A stretch of 64,000 nt of DNA, from assembly GCA_965227645.1 (NCBI GenBank), contig OZ245773.1, forward strand, positions 3,720,001-3,784,000, read 5' to 3'. Each line of letters starts with the position of its first letter. The first letter of the stretch is position 1. The notes beneath the pieces are model-generated. The model was not told the origin of the DNA. It did no database searches and saw only the letters and a program-made list of their open reading frames with translations. The translations under genes were made by a program, and so were the position numbers. Shown one piece after another: positions 7,575 through 16,525 of this stretch. This DNA is from Flavimaribacter sp024343425 (GTDB taxonomy: Bacteria > Pseudomonadota > Alphaproteobacteria > Rhizobiales > Rhizobiaceae).

Positions 7575-8264
7575 TCACGCGAGCGCGTCGGGCATCTGCG
7601 ACGGCCGCACCACGACCCGCGCGCCATCGGTCACCCGGTTGTAGAGGTCGATGACGTCCTGGTTCAGCATCCTGATACAGCCCGAAGATACGGCCTTGCC
7701 GATGGAATGAGCCTCGGGGTTTCCATGGATACGGTAAAGCGTGTCTTGCCCGTTCTCGAAGAGGTAGAGCGCCCTGGCGCCCAGCGGGTTGTCGAGACCG
7801 GGAGCCATGCCGCCATTGGCGACCGAATAGGGCTCCAACTCGGGTTGCCTGGCGACCATGTCGTCCGGCGCCTTCCACCGCGGCCACTGGCGCTTGTATT
7901 GAACCACGGCGTCGCCCGACCAGGAAAATCCCTGACGCCCCACGCCGACGCCGTAGCGCATGGCCCTGCCCCCCTCTTCCACGAGATGCAGATAGAAGGC
8001 GTTGGGATCAACGACGATTGTTCCGACCCGTTCGCCCGGAAACGGATTTGTGACCTGCTGACGCCAGAAGCGCTGCGGCACCACATCCGGCGGCACAGCC
8101 GGTATCGGATAGGGTTCTGCCGGCACAGCGGCGTAAAATGAGGGCATGACGGAGGGTTGCCGAGCGATTGCGTTTACTGACCCGCTGGTTCGATTGCCTG
8201 TGCTTGCACAGCCGGTAAGCGCAGCGACGGCGGCCACGCCCAAAAAGGAGCGACGATTCATCAT
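7575..8264 (-). CDS. L,D-transpeptidase (YkuD), probable lipoprotein
   Basis: A 229-residue YkuD-domain L,D-transpeptidase, which makes 3-3 crosslinks in peptidoglycan or attaches proteins to it. The N-terminus MMNRRSFLGVAAVAALTGCAS has a lipobox (LTGC) with Cys at 19 and an RR-containing start. The active-site motif is complete: RIHGNPEAHSIG (His), then SSGCIRM with the catalytic Cys, about 170-195. A preceding ATG in tandem makes the start ambiguous by one codon. It is read in the same direction as the Ntn-hydrolase gene but 130 bases apart, so probably independently transcribed. Confidence 0.92.
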   Translation of the reverse strand: MMNRRSFLGVAAVAALTGCASTGNRTSGSVNAIARQPSVMPSFYAAVPAEPYPIPAVPPDVVPQRFWRQQVTNPFPGERVGTIVVDPNAFYLHLVEEGGRAMRYGVGVGRQGFSWSGDAVVQYKRQWPRWKAPDDMVARQPELEPYSVANGGMAPGLDNPLGARALYLFENGQDTLYRIHGNPEAHSIGKAVSSGCIRMLNQDVIDLYNRVTDGARVVVRPSQMPDALA

Positions 8265-8327
8265 TGTGTTCTCGTTTCGTGAAACCTGAAATTTCCGGCC
8301 GCGAAGATCAGACCGGGTGACGGAGGA

Positions 8328-8684
8328 TCAGGAACGAAAACGCGGCGGGTGGAATATGCCTTCGAGCAGGGAAGCCTCAATGAAAGCGTCAGAAAGCGGG
8401 CCGCACAGTCTGGCGGCGCGCGGCATCAGGCGCACGACCGGGCGATCCTGGGTCAGAATGGTTCCGGCGCAGAGGCTGTTGCCGCCGCTGCCCTGCAGAC
8501 ACCGCTTGAAAGGCTCCTGCGCCGCGGTCGATCCGTCGGAACCCCCCTCAAAGGCGGTTGCCTGTGTTGCAGACAGATCCGCGGCGACGTCCGCCTGCGC
8601 GCTGGCGTGCACGGACTTCGCCATACCGAGACTGACCGGAGCAAGGACAAGCAGACTGACGAGGAGAACGCGAAGCAACACCAT
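8328..8684 (-). CDS. small exported hypothetical protein
   Basis: A 118-residue frame with a clear signal peptide (LLRVLLVSLLVLAPVSLGMA, cleavage probably after AKSVHA near 27). The mature part is Ala/Ser-rich, then has three cysteines (KRCLQG, SLCAGT, RLCGPL) in about 35 residues. I do not recognise a family. The signal peptide and absence of a better frame on either strand support it as real. The start at 8684 follows closely on an AT-rich patch, and the next gene upstream on this strand is 154 bases away. Confidence 0.55.
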   Translation of the reverse strand: MVLLRVLLVSLLVLAPVSLGMAKSVHASAQADVAADLSATQATAFEGGSDGSTAAQEPFKRCLQGSGGNSLCAGTILTQDRPVVRLMPRAARLCGPLSDAFIEASLLEGIFHPPRFRS

Positions 8685-8837
8685 AGGTCTTTACCTACAG
8701 CGAAATGCGGCGATTTCCAGTCACAAAGGCTTGTTCAGGCTGCTGCGCGATAATTCATATCCAGATAGGAGCCTGGAGCTCACCCTGAAGATCCGGTCTT
8801 CCACGGCAAGGCCAACAAAAGCCTGATCCAGGCTTTT

Positions 8838-10073
8838 TCAGACGAACCCGAACAGGTCCCTGTCAGCGTCGGCTTTGCCCAGAATGTCAGCTGCGACGAT
8901 TTGCGAGGCGATCATTGAAAACGTGATACCGTTTCCGCCGAACCCCATGACGGCATGGACATTCGGCATTCCAGGCGCCTCCCCTATCATCGGCAAACCC
9001 GTTGTGGTTGTTCCGAAGAGAGCCGACCAGGCATAGTCCGGGGCAGCGATTTTCACCCCCAACAGACGTTCAGCCTTTTTCAGTATTGTCGCGGTCTTGC
9101 GCTTGAGTTTGACGGGATCGCGGTGCGCTTCCGGATCGGCTTCGTCTTCTCCGCCGGCAATGAGAAAGCCCTGGTCGGACATGCGAAGATAGAGATAGGG
9201 ATCGGACGCTTCCCAGACGAGATAGTCTTGCAACCAGCGCGGAATCTCCGTTGCCGGCCGGGCCGCCAGGGCCCATGTCGAGATCACGGAATGATTGCGG
9301 TTCCGCAGCCTGTCCAGAAACTCGTATCCGGTGCAGAAAACGACATGCGAGGCGCTGATTGCGTTCCCGTCCGAGGTCGCCATGGCCACACGGTCGCCGA
9401 CCGGCAGGACATCGGTGATTTCAACAGGGCTCGCTACGACAAGTCCCTTCTTCTGCGCAATACGGATGAGGCCAGCGGTCAGTTGCCCGGGATTGGCGGA
9501 AGCAGAGGCTGTGCTGACGATGGCGCCTGTGCGGTCGATTCCGAATTGATCTCGCAGCGTTTCGGCTCCGATGAACTCGGCGTCGAGCCCGATGCCCCCG
9601 CGCATGCGGGCCTCCGTCTCGAGCGCGCGGGAGCCGAATTCGTCTCCAGACAGGTAAAGCGCCTTCTTCGGCTGCATTTGGCATGCAATATTCGTCTCGC
9701 GGCAGAGCTCGATCAGGTCTTCGACCGCCCGAGCAGAGCGCAGCCAGGCCCGCTTCGCCTTTTCCTTGCCGATCCGTCGCACAAGCTGGTGCAATGGCAC
9801 GTCAATCTCGTGCTGGATCATCGCGGTGCTTGCGATCGTACTGCCGCGAACGGGTTTCCGGCGATCAAGCATGAGGATGCGTTTCCGGCCATCCGCCAGG
9901 GCATGCGCCATCAAGGCGCCACTGACGCCGCTGCCGACGATGATCACGTCATAGTGGTTGCGCCCCGGCCGTGCCCGCGCTCGCACGGAGATGCGCTGCG
10001 TCGAGAGCCATAAGGGCTCGCCGCTGCGCAAGTCCTGTTTTTCAGTCGTTTCCCGCACGTCCCGTTTCTCCAC
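8838..10073 (-). CDS. FAD-dependent amino acid/amine oxidoreductase (DAO family)
   Basis: A 411-residue flavoprotein of the D-amino-acid-oxidase/GlpD-like (DAO) superfamily, oxidising a secondary or primary amine or amino acid. The FAD-binding Rossmann motif VIIVGSGVSGALMAHAL lies at about 43-59. It is preceded by a non-conserved 40-residue leader rich in Arg/Glu, so the true start may be internal. The C-terminal family motif appears as GLPMIGEAPGMPNVHAVMGF with GGNGITFS. It stands alone between genes of other pathways with about 140-base gaps on both sides. Substrate unknown. Confidence 0.88.
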   Translation of the reverse strand: MEKRDVRETTEKQDLRSGEPLWLSTQRISVRARARPGRNHYDVIIVGSGVSGALMAHALADGRKRILMLDRRKPVRGSTIASTAMIQHEIDVPLHQLVRRIGKEKAKRAWLRSARAVEDLIELCRETNIACQMQPKKALYLSGDEFGSRALETEARMRGGIGLDAEFIGAETLRDQFGIDRTGAIVSTASASANPGQLTAGLIRIAQKKGLVVASPVEITDVLPVGDRVAMATSDGNAISASHVVFCTGYEFLDRLRNRNHSVISTWALAARPATEIPRWLQDYLVWEASDPYLYLRMSDQGFLIAGGEDEADPEAHRDPVKLKRKTATILKKAERLLGVKIAAPDYAWSALFGTTTTGLPMIGEAPGMPNVHAVMGFGGNGITFSMIASQIVAADILGKADADRDLFGFV

Positions 10074-10212
10074 CCTGTGTCACGGCGAATTTGCGGGGCG
10101 ATAATGCTCCAGACAGTCAATTGGTTGCATGATCCGCGCGATATGGCCATGCGGCCAGCTCCCGCCGTATGGTTCAGGGCGAGCAATTTTTTGAGAACTG
10201 ATACGGCGGCTC

Positions 10213-11076
10213 TTACTTCCCGCTGTTGAGTTCCCGTTCCACCTGATCGTAGCCACGACCCGGAACGATATCGCCCGACCGGTCGCTTAACTCGTCCCAG
10301 CGGGCAAGCACGGCGTCGCAGGCGTCGTCGCCGCCTCCGATGTAGACGCCTTTCGTCAGGCTCACATTGGTGCGGGCATAGTGGCCGGCTCCGGTGCTCA
10401 GGATCGTCTTGTTGGGCGCATCCTCGCCGACAAGCGCCATAAGGCCCGGGCTCACCAGTTCCGGGGCGATCTTTTCAATCACGTCCGGTGGAAGCAGGTT
10501 TTGCGTCATCGGCGTCGCCGCCGTCGGCGCAAGGCAATTGACCCGGATGCCGTAGTTCGCCCCTTCCAGCGCCAGGGTCTGCATCAGGCCGACCAGCGCC
10601 ATCTTGGCCGCGCCGTAGTTGGATTGGCCGAAATTGCCGAAGAGTCCGCTGGAAGACGTTGTGAAGACGACACGGCCGTAGTTTTGCTGGCGCATCGTTT
10701 CCCACACCGCCCTCGTGCAGATAACGGCGCCCATGAGATGAACGTCCATCACAAGGCGAAAATCCGCGATATCCATCTTCGCGAAGCTCTTGTCCCTCAG
10801 GATGCCGGCATTGTTGACGAGGATGTCGATGCGGCCCCAGTCAGACATCGCGCGTTCGACCATCCCGGCGACCGCCGTCTCGTCCGTCACGGAAGCGTCG
10901 ATACCGGTCGCCTCGCCGCCGGCCTCCCTGATTTCCTCTGCGACACGCTCGGCGTTCTCTCCGTTCATGTCGTTGACGATAACCTTGGCGCCAAGGCGGG
11001 CCGCAAGCAGGGCGTGGCAGCGACCGAGACCGCCTCCGGCGCCGGTAATGATGGCGACACGGTCGCTGAGATTCAT
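10213..11076 (-). CDS. SDR dehydrogenase, MFE2-like (3R)-hydroxyacyl-CoA dehydrogenase type
   Basis: A 287-residue short-chain dehydrogenase. TGAGGGLG (11-18) binds the nucleotide, LVNNAG (about 86-91) is the structural motif, and Ser141-143, Tyr154 and Lys158 (SNYGAAK) form the active site. The C-terminal extension past 200 (APTAATPMTQ, then a region ending GRGYDQVERELN) resembles the dehydrogenase unit of multifunctional beta-oxidation enzyme type 2. The start at 11076 gives the standard N-terminus, although the frame is open upstream. It follows the thiolase gene by 17 bases, so both probably work in oxidising and cleaving an acyl-CoA. Confidence 0.88.
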   Translation of the reverse strand: MNLSDRVAIITGAGGGLGRCHALLAARLGAKVIVNDMNGENAERVAEEIREAGGEATGIDASVTDETAVAGMVERAMSDWGRIDILVNNAGILRDKSFAKMDIADFRLVMDVHLMGAVICTRAVWETMRQQNYGRVVFTTSSSGLFGNFGQSNYGAAKMALVGLMQTLALEGANYGIRVNCLAPTAATPMTQNLLPPDVIEKIAPELVSPGLMALVGEDAPNKTILSTGAGHYARTNVSLTKGVYIGGGDDACDAVLARWDELSDRSGDIVPGRGYDQVERELNSGK

Positions 11077-11093
11077 TTTTATTCTCCTATGGA

Positions 11094-12278
11094 TCAGTTG
11101 ACCTCGAACAGCCCGGCCGCGCCCATGCCGCCGCCGACGCACATCGTCACCACGACATATTTGACGCCGCGCCGCTTGCCTTCAAGCAGTGCGTGACCCA
11201 CCAGTCGCGCGCCCGTCATTCCATAGGGATGACCGATGGAAATGCCGCCGCCATTGACGTTGTAGATCGCCGGATCGATGCCCAGATGATCACGGCAGTA
11301 GAGCGCCTGTACGGCGAACGCTTCGTTCAGTTCCCACAGGCCGATATCGTCCACGGTCAATCCATGCTGCTTGAGCAGTTTCGGAACCGCATAGATGGGG
11401 CCAATTCCCATTTCCTCCGGAGGACATCCGGCGACCATCATGCCGCGATAAACGCCAAGCGGCTCGAGACCGCGCTTTTCAGCGAGTTTCGCTTCCATGA
11501 TAACGCAGGCGGAGGCGCCGTCCGAGAGCTGGCTTGCGTTGCCGGCGGTAATCACGCCGCCTTCGATCACAGGATTGAGCTTTTCAAGATCCGCAAGCGT
11601 TGTCTGCGGCCGGTTGCCTTCGTCGCCTTGGATCGTGACTTCTCGCTCTGATATCTCGCCGGTCTCCCTGTCTTTGACCAGCATCGTCGTCGTGAAGGGA
11701 ACAATCTCGTCCTTGAAAAGGTCCTTTTCCTGGGCGGCGGCGGTGCGCTGCTGCGATGAAAGCGCGTATTCGTCCTGCGCGTCGCGGCTGACGTTGTATT
11801 TCTTCGCGACGAATTCGGCGGTCTGCAGCATCGGCATATAGGCGTGCTGCGCATGCGCCGTCACGTTCGGATCCTTCGTCTCCTGCACCCAGGTGAAGAA
11901 TTTTTCCTGGACGGCCGAGATGTTTTCCTGTCCGCCGGCTGCGACCACGTCCATGCCGTCGACCATGACCTGTTTGGCCGCAGTCGAAATCGCCATCAGC
12001 CCGGATGCACATTGCCGGTCCATCGTCTGGCCGGAAACACTGCTTGACAGATTCGCTGCGAACACCGAAGTCCGCGCAAGGTTGTTGCCTGCTGTTCCGG
12101 CGCACAGCACCGATCCCAGCACAAAATCCTCGATTTCATCCCGCTCGACGCCGGCGCGTTCGATCGCCTTGTTGAGCACGTGACCGGTCAGCGTTGGCGA
12201 TTTCGTCGCATTGAGGCTGCCGCGAAAGGCTTTGCCGATGCCGGTTCTGGCCGTACTGACGATAACTGCTTCTCTCAT
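11094..12278 (-). CDS. acetyl-CoA acetyltransferase (thiolase)
   Basis: A 394-residue thiolase that cleaves 3-oxoacyl-CoA with CoA to give acetyl-CoA plus a shortened acyl-CoA, or the reverse. The nucleophilic Cys90 lies in MDRQCASG. The His motif is GGGISIGHPYGMTGAR and the second Cys is in VVTMCVGGGMGAAGLFE near the C-terminus. A strong ribosome site (GGAGGAGAAAG) just before 12278 fixes the start. It leads a two-gene operon with the SDR, lies downstream of the LysR gene on the same strand, and faces the tct/CoA-transferase operon on the other side of that regulator. This implies CoA activation, oxidation and thiolysis of an imported carboxylate. Confidence 0.95.
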   Translation of the reverse strand: MREAVIVSTARTGIGKAFRGSLNATKSPTLTGHVLNKAIERAGVERDEIEDFVLGSVLCAGTAGNNLARTSVFAANLSSSVSGQTMDRQCASGLMAISTAAKQVMVDGMDVVAAGGQENISAVQEKFFTWVQETKDPNVTAHAQHAYMPMLQTAEFVAKKYNVSRDAQDEYALSSQQRTAAAQEKDLFKDEIVPFTTTMLVKDRETGEISEREVTIQGDEGNRPQTTLADLEKLNPVIEGGVITAGNASQLSDGASACVIMEAKLAEKRGLEPLGVYRGMMVAGCPPEEMGIGPIYAVPKLLKQHGLTVDDIGLWELNEAFAVQALYCRDHLGIDPAIYNVNGGGISIGHPYGMTGARLVGHALLEGKRRGVKYVVVTMCVGGGMGAAGLFEVN

Positions 12279-12448
12279 ATCTTTCTCCTCCGAGGATTGC
12301 TTGTCATGAATTACCTCAGCCCTTGCGTCCGGGGCGACTGTCGCCGTCGCGCATCGCAACTAAAAACTGTGCGGTGCACCGGTATGCCGGAGGACGAGGT
12401 AAAGTCAACTGGTCCGCAGCCGCAGGAGCCGGCATTGCCCGCGTCGTC

Positions 12449-13378
12449 TCACACATAGGCGTCCTTGAGAGCTTGCCGCATCCGCTGAAGAGCCGTCATG
12501 CTTTCGTGTCCCTGCAGCGTCATGAAACTGATCTGGATAGGAGGCAGTCTGAGCTCCGGCAGTTCGAGCACCGTCAAATCATCCGCCCAGCCGTGCGTTT
12601 CGACGGTTACGCGAGCGACGATCGTCAAGAGGTTCATCTGACGGGCAAGGCTGATCAGCGAATATAAATCAGCGGCTTCGACCACCGGCTCCGGCGCCGC
12701 AAGTCCATGATTTCGGAATGCGGTCTCCAACGCGATCCGGTTGTTGGAATCCTGGGCCGGCAGCGTCCAGGGCCATTGCAGGATATCCGGAAGCGACAGG
12801 TCTCGTCTGTTTGCAAGCGGGTGCGTCGCCGAACAGGCGATTACCAGGTCGGTTTGTCCAAGCGGCTCATGAACCATAGCAGATGAGAGATGCGAGGGCG
12901 TCTGATCCCAGTCGACCCGGCCGACGTAACAATCCAGATGACCGTCGAGGAGCGCTTGCATCATATCGCTGACGATGCCGGTTCGAAGTCTGAACCGCAT
13001 TTCTCCATGCTCCGCATCCAGTCTGCTCAGCGCGTCGGGCAGGAGCTTGAACATCAGCGCCGGATTGGCGCCGATCCGAATCGTCATTGGTTGCCGGGCC
13101 TGTAGCTCTTCGGCCAGCTGATCGAGGGTCGCCAGTCCCGATCGCACGCGCTGCAGCGCCTGTCGGCCCGCTGCGCTCAGTGACACCCCCCTCGCAGACC
13201 GATCGACGAGGGTCACGCCGAAAGCGTTTTCGAGATCCTTGACCATTTGCGAAACCGCCGGCTGCGTAAGGTTCAGCACATTGCCAACCGCCCGAAGCGA
13301 TTGTTCGCGCTCGATCAATTCCAGAAGACGAAGATGCCGCAGGCGCAGACGGTCGAGGTGCAGGAGTGAATATGTCAT
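12449..13378 (-). CDS. LysR-family transcriptional regulator
   Basis: A 309-residue LysR regulator. The N-terminal winged HTH runs about 10-70 (RLLELIEREQSLRAVGNVLN, then TQPAVSQMVKDLE), followed by a periplasmic-binding-protein-like effector domain. It is divergent from tctBAC with 109 bases between start codons and lies upstream of the thiolase/SDR pair on its own strand, so it probably controls one or both in response to the imported carboxylate. A short ATAAG-N5-CTTAT repeat overlaps its own start codon, consistent with autoregulation. Confidence 0.93.
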   Translation of the reverse strand: MTYSLLHLDRLRLRHLRLLELIEREQSLRAVGNVLNLTQPAVSQMVKDLENAFGVTLVDRSARGVSLSAAGRQALQRVRSGLATLDQLAEELQARQPMTIRIGANPALMFKLLPDALSRLDAEHGEMRFRLRTGIVSDMMQALLDGHLDCYVGRVDWDQTPSHLSSAMVHEPLGQTDLVIACSATHPLANRRDLSLPDILQWPWTLPAQDSNNRIALETAFRNHGLAAPEPVVEAADLYSLISLARQMNLLTIVARVTVETHGWADDLTVLELPELRLPPIQISFMTLQGHESMTALQRMRQALKDAYV

Positions 13379-13391
13379 AAGCGTTTCTTAT
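13377..13391. promoter_or_regulatory. candidate LysR-type box (ATAAG-N5-CTTAT)
   Basis: A perfect 5-bp inverted repeat with 5-base spacer, of the T-N11-A form typical of LysR recognition sites, lies across the start codon of the LysR gene and within the divergent lysR-tctB interval. Inference only: short repeats of this size occur by chance. Confidence 0.3.
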
Positions 13392-13487
13392 CACATTCAA
13401 AAAACTTTCGACTACTTCTAATCGCCAGATGAGACTACGTTTCGTTTTCGGGAGAATGCCGGCGACAACCGGCGAGGGAGGAGTACA

Positions 13488-13934
13488 GTGAGACGCGCGA
13501 ATATCGTGTCCGGCATCGTGTTGAGCCTGTTTGGCGTCGTGATGCTTGTCGCAATCATTCCATGGCAGATCGAGGCGGGGCCCGACGGCATGATGTCGCC
13601 GCGCCTGGCGCCGCAACTCATGATGGTTTTCATCATCGCCCTGTCGATCCTGCTGATCGTCCGCAACTATGCAGGCTCCGAAGAGAACCCGGACAGACAG
13701 CCGATCATCAGCAGATCCGAGATCGCCGCCCTGCTTAAAATCGGCGCTGTCTTCGCCGTCTCCCTCGCCCTGTTCCTGTACGTATCGCCGCTGGCCGCGG
13801 GGTTGGCGATCGTCGTCGGGTCGCTTCTTGCGCTCGGCGAACGGCGCCCGGTGGTCCTTGTGCTGATGCCCGCCGGACTGATGTTGGCGCTCTGGCTGTT
13901 GTTCTACAAGGTTCTCGGGACTGTCATCCTGTGA
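13488..13934 (+). CDS. tctB: tripartite tricarboxylate transporter small permease TctB
   Basis: A 148-residue membrane protein with four hydrophobic segments, matching TctB, the small membrane subunit of the tripartite tricarboxylate transporter. It starts with GTG at 13488, preceded by GGGAGGAG. It is followed after 7 bases by tctA and then tctC. The gene order tctB-tctA-tctC differs from the classical tctCBA order but is common in alphaproteobacteria. The system imports citrate-like or other carboxylates using a cation gradient. Confidence 0.9.
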   Translation: MRRANIVSGIVLSLFGVVMLVAIIPWQIEAGPDGMMSPRLAPQLMMVFIIALSILLIVRNYAGSEENPDRQPIISRSEIAALLKIGAVFAVSLALFLYVSPLAAGLAIVVGSLLALGERRPVVLVLMPAGLMLALWLLFYKVLGTVIL

Positions 13935-13941
13935 GGGCGTC

Positions 13942-15495
13942 ATGGATCATCTGATCGTCGGTTTCCAGGACGTTCTCAATCCCTACACCCTGCTGTGGGT
14001 GTCGGTCGGCGTCACCCTCGGATACGTGCTCGGAGCCCTGCCAGGCCTCGGCAAGGCGACGGGCGTGGCCGTATGCATTCCCCTGACGTTCTACCTGGAG
14101 CCGGTCGCAGCCCTCGGCCTGCTGATCGGCATCGCCAAGGGAAGCGCCGCCGGCAGCGCCGTCTCGGCGATACTGCTCAACACGCCCGGCGAGCCGTCCT
14201 CCGTGCCGACAGCCCTGGACGGCTACCCGCTTGCGCGCCAGGGAAAGGCGCAGAAGGCCCTGAAAATGGGGCTTTACGCATCTGTCATCGGCGATTTCCT
14301 CTCGACTTTGGTGCTGATCGGCCTCGCAGCGCCTCTGGCGAGCTATGCGCTGTTGATCGGCCCGGTCGAACTGTGCGCGATCCTGCTATTCTCGCTGGCC
14401 TTCATCGGCAGCCTCTCCGGCGCCTCGATGATCAAGGGACTGATCGCCGGCGCGTTTGGCGTATTCTTCGCGACCATCGGCCTCGAGACGGAGACCTTCA
14501 TCTCGCGCATGACTTTCGGCATGCTCGAACTCGATGACGGCATTGCTCTCGTCCCGATGGCGATCGGCATGCTGGCGGTGGCCGAGATGGTCGTCCAGGC
14601 CGGCAATATCCGCGCGCTCGACAGCGAAGCCGGAAAGTTCGCGGAAAGCGCGTCGCGCGAAGATCGCGTCGTGCTTTCCTCGGAATGGCGCCGCTGCCTG
14701 CCGGTCATCGCCCGAGGCTCGCTGATCGGATCCGTGGTGGGCATCCTGCCAGGCCTTGGCGCCAGCGTCGGGTCTTTCCTGTCCTACGGCGCCACACAGC
14801 GCGCATCGAAGACTCCGGAAAAATACGGAACCGGCATGATCGAGGGCGTCGCCGCAGCCGAAAGCGCCGACAACGCCGTCGTTCCCTCGAGCCTGGTTCC
14901 GCTCTTCGCGCTCGGAATACCCGGAAGCGTCATAGCGGCGATCCTGATCGCCGCCTTCATCCTGCACGGCCTGACGCCCGGCCCGATGATGTTCCAGCAG
15001 CAGCCGCGCCTTGTCGCGGACGTCTATGCGTCGATGATCTGCGCAAGCTTCATCCTGCTTGCGGTCGGCTACTTCGGCCAGCGCATTTTCGCCCAGGTGA
15101 TCCGGGTGCCGCTGCGCCTCATCATTCCCGGCGTTCTGCTCCTGTGCTGCGTCGGCGCCTATATGGAAACAAGCAGCATCTTCTCGATCTATCTCATGCT
15201 GTTCTTTGCAGTAATCGGCTTCTTCGCGCGCAAACTCGATTTTTCCTTCGTCACGTTTCTCATCGGCTTCGTCATCGGGCCGAACCTGGAGCTCACCTTT
15301 CGGCAGTCTGTCCAGATTCTCGATCACAATGCGGCGAACCTCGCCGCTCATCCCATCGCCATCGTCTTCATCCTGCTGACCGTCGCTACTGTCTGGTGGA
15401 TCGCGCGCGGCAGGAGAGGCGCGCAATCCCCGGCGGCGCCGGCGACGGCGCAGACCGATCAGCTTGATCCATCACATCCAAAAGGGAGGACCTGA
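13942..15495 (+). CDS. tctA: tripartite tricarboxylate transporter large permease TctA
   Basis: A 517-residue integral membrane protein of the TctA family, the translocating subunit. It shows the duplicated family signature: GALPGLGKATGVAV near the N-terminus and GILPGLGASVGSFLSYG in the middle, each within a repeat unit of membrane helices, plus FALGIPGSVIAAIL. The C-terminal tail is hydrophilic. It lies 7 bases after tctB and 1 base before tctC, so the three are one transcription unit. Confidence 0.95.
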   Translation: MDHLIVGFQDVLNPYTLLWVSVGVTLGYVLGALPGLGKATGVAVCIPLTFYLEPVAALGLLIGIAKGSAAGSAVSAILLNTPGEPSSVPTALDGYPLARQGKAQKALKMGLYASVIGDFLSTLVLIGLAAPLASYALLIGPVELCAILLFSLAFIGSLSGASMIKGLIAGAFGVFFATIGLETETFISRMTFGMLELDDGIALVPMAIGMLAVAEMVVQAGNIRALDSEAGKFAESASREDRVVLSSEWRRCLPVIARGSLIGSVVGILPGLGASVGSFLSYGATQRASKTPEKYGTGMIEGVAAAESADNAVVPSSLVPLFALGIPGSVIAAILIAAFILHGLTPGPMMFQQQPRLVADVYASMICASFILLAVGYFGQRIFAQVIRVPLRLIIPGVLLLCCVGAYMETSSIFSIYLMLFFAVIGFFARKLDFSFVTFLIGFVIGPNLELTFRQSVQILDHNAANLAAHPIAIVFILLTVATVWWIARGRRGAQSPAAPATAQTDQLDPSHPKGRT

Positions 15496-15496
15496 T

Positions 15497-16462
15497 ATGA
15501 TGAATACGAGACGCAGTTTCCTGAGCGCAGCCGTCGCGGCTGGCCTCGGCTGGGCTGGCCTTGCGCCCCTTCCGGCGCTGGCGGACGAATTTCCCGACAA
15601 ATCGATCACCATGCTGGTGGGCTACCAGGCCGGCGGCCAGACCGATCTCGTCGGCCGCGTCACCGCCAAGGTGCTTTCCGATCAACTCGGCGTGCCTGTC
15701 AATGTCGTCAACAAGCCGGGCGCCGGAGGCGTGCTCGCCGCGCACGAACTGCAAAAGGCGGCGCCGGACGGCTACACGATGTTGTTCCATTCCAATTCGG
15801 TGATCAACGCCGAGCCGTTTCTGCTCAAGCGGGTGGATTTCACGCCCGATGATTTCGAATACGCCGGCATGATCACCGCCTATCAGGTGGGCATGGCGAC
15901 GCAGAAGGACGCGCCTTACAACAATCTGGAGGAATTCGTTGCCTGGGCGAAGGAAAATCCCGGCCTCAGCTACGGATCGCTCAGTCCCGCCTCGCGCATG
16001 TACATGGAGCAGATCGCCGAGAAGGAAGGACTCGACGTCAACATCGTCCCGCTCAAGGGCGGCGGCGACATGATCAACGCCATTCTCGGCAACCAGGTCG
16101 CGCTCGCGCTGTCCGGCGGAATAAACTACAAATATCCCGACGAAATGAAGATGATCACGGCGCTGACGACATTTCGTCATCCTTCCGCGCCCGACGTCAT
16201 GACGATCGAGGAAAACGGCTATCCGCTCGGAATGGATTCTCGCACCACGCTGATCTTTCCGAAAGGCACGCCGCGGCCTGTCCTCGACAAGGTGAGCGAG
16301 GCGCTGAAGGCGGCCGAAACCGACGAGGACTTCAAGAAGGTCGTCGCCGCCGCCAACATCCCGATCATGTATCGCGGCGTCGACGAAGCCTACAAGGAGA
16401 TGGCCGACAGCTACGCCAAGAACAAGAGCGTCATGGAAAGCACCGGTATCGAGCCGAAATGA
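15497..16462 (+). CDS. tctC: tripartite tricarboxylate transporter substrate-binding protein TctC
   Basis: A 321-residue periplasmic binding protein of the Bug/TctC family. The start at 15497 follows GGGAGGA and comes directly after the tctA stop. Its signal sequence has a Tat-like start (TRRSFLSAAVAAGLG) and ends about ALA (30-32). The mature start FPDKSITMLVGYQAGGQTD is typical: the loop binds a carboxylate of the ligand. It delivers the substrate to TctAB. A hairpin lies between it and the CoA-transferase gene. Confidence 0.95.
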   Translation: MMNTRRSFLSAAVAAGLGWAGLAPLPALADEFPDKSITMLVGYQAGGQTDLVGRVTAKVLSDQLGVPVNVVNKPGAGGVLAAHELQKAAPDGYTMLFHSNSVINAEPFLLKRVDFTPDDFEYAGMITAYQVGMATQKDAPYNNLEEFVAWAKENPGLSYGSLSPASRMYMEQIAEKEGLDVNIVPLKGGGDMINAILGNQVALALSGGINYKYPDEMKMITALTTFRHPSAPDVMTIEENGYPLGMDSRTTLIFPKGTPRPVLDKVSEALKAAETDEDFKKVVAAANIPIMYRGVDEAYKEMADSYAKNKSVMESTGIEPK

Positions 16463-16472
16463 TCCTGTCACT

Positions 16473-16496
16473 CCGCGGGCCGGCTTCGGCCCGCGG
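16473..16496 (+). terminator. 10-bp perfect hairpin between tctC and the CoA-transferase gene
   Basis: CCGCGGGCCG (16473-16482), loop GCTT, CGGCCCGCGG (16487-16496). The stem is very GC-rich, but there is no T-run after it, so it is more likely an mRNA-stabilising or partial-termination element after the binding-protein gene than a full terminator. Confidence 0.6.
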
Positions 16497-16525
16497 TTCC
16501 CCGCATTGCAACCCGCGAGGCCTTC

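Noticed and set aside
13941..15495. TctA as a possible citrate-specific permease
   Set aside because: The family signature is clear, but ligand specificity lies in TctC and cannot be read from the permease.
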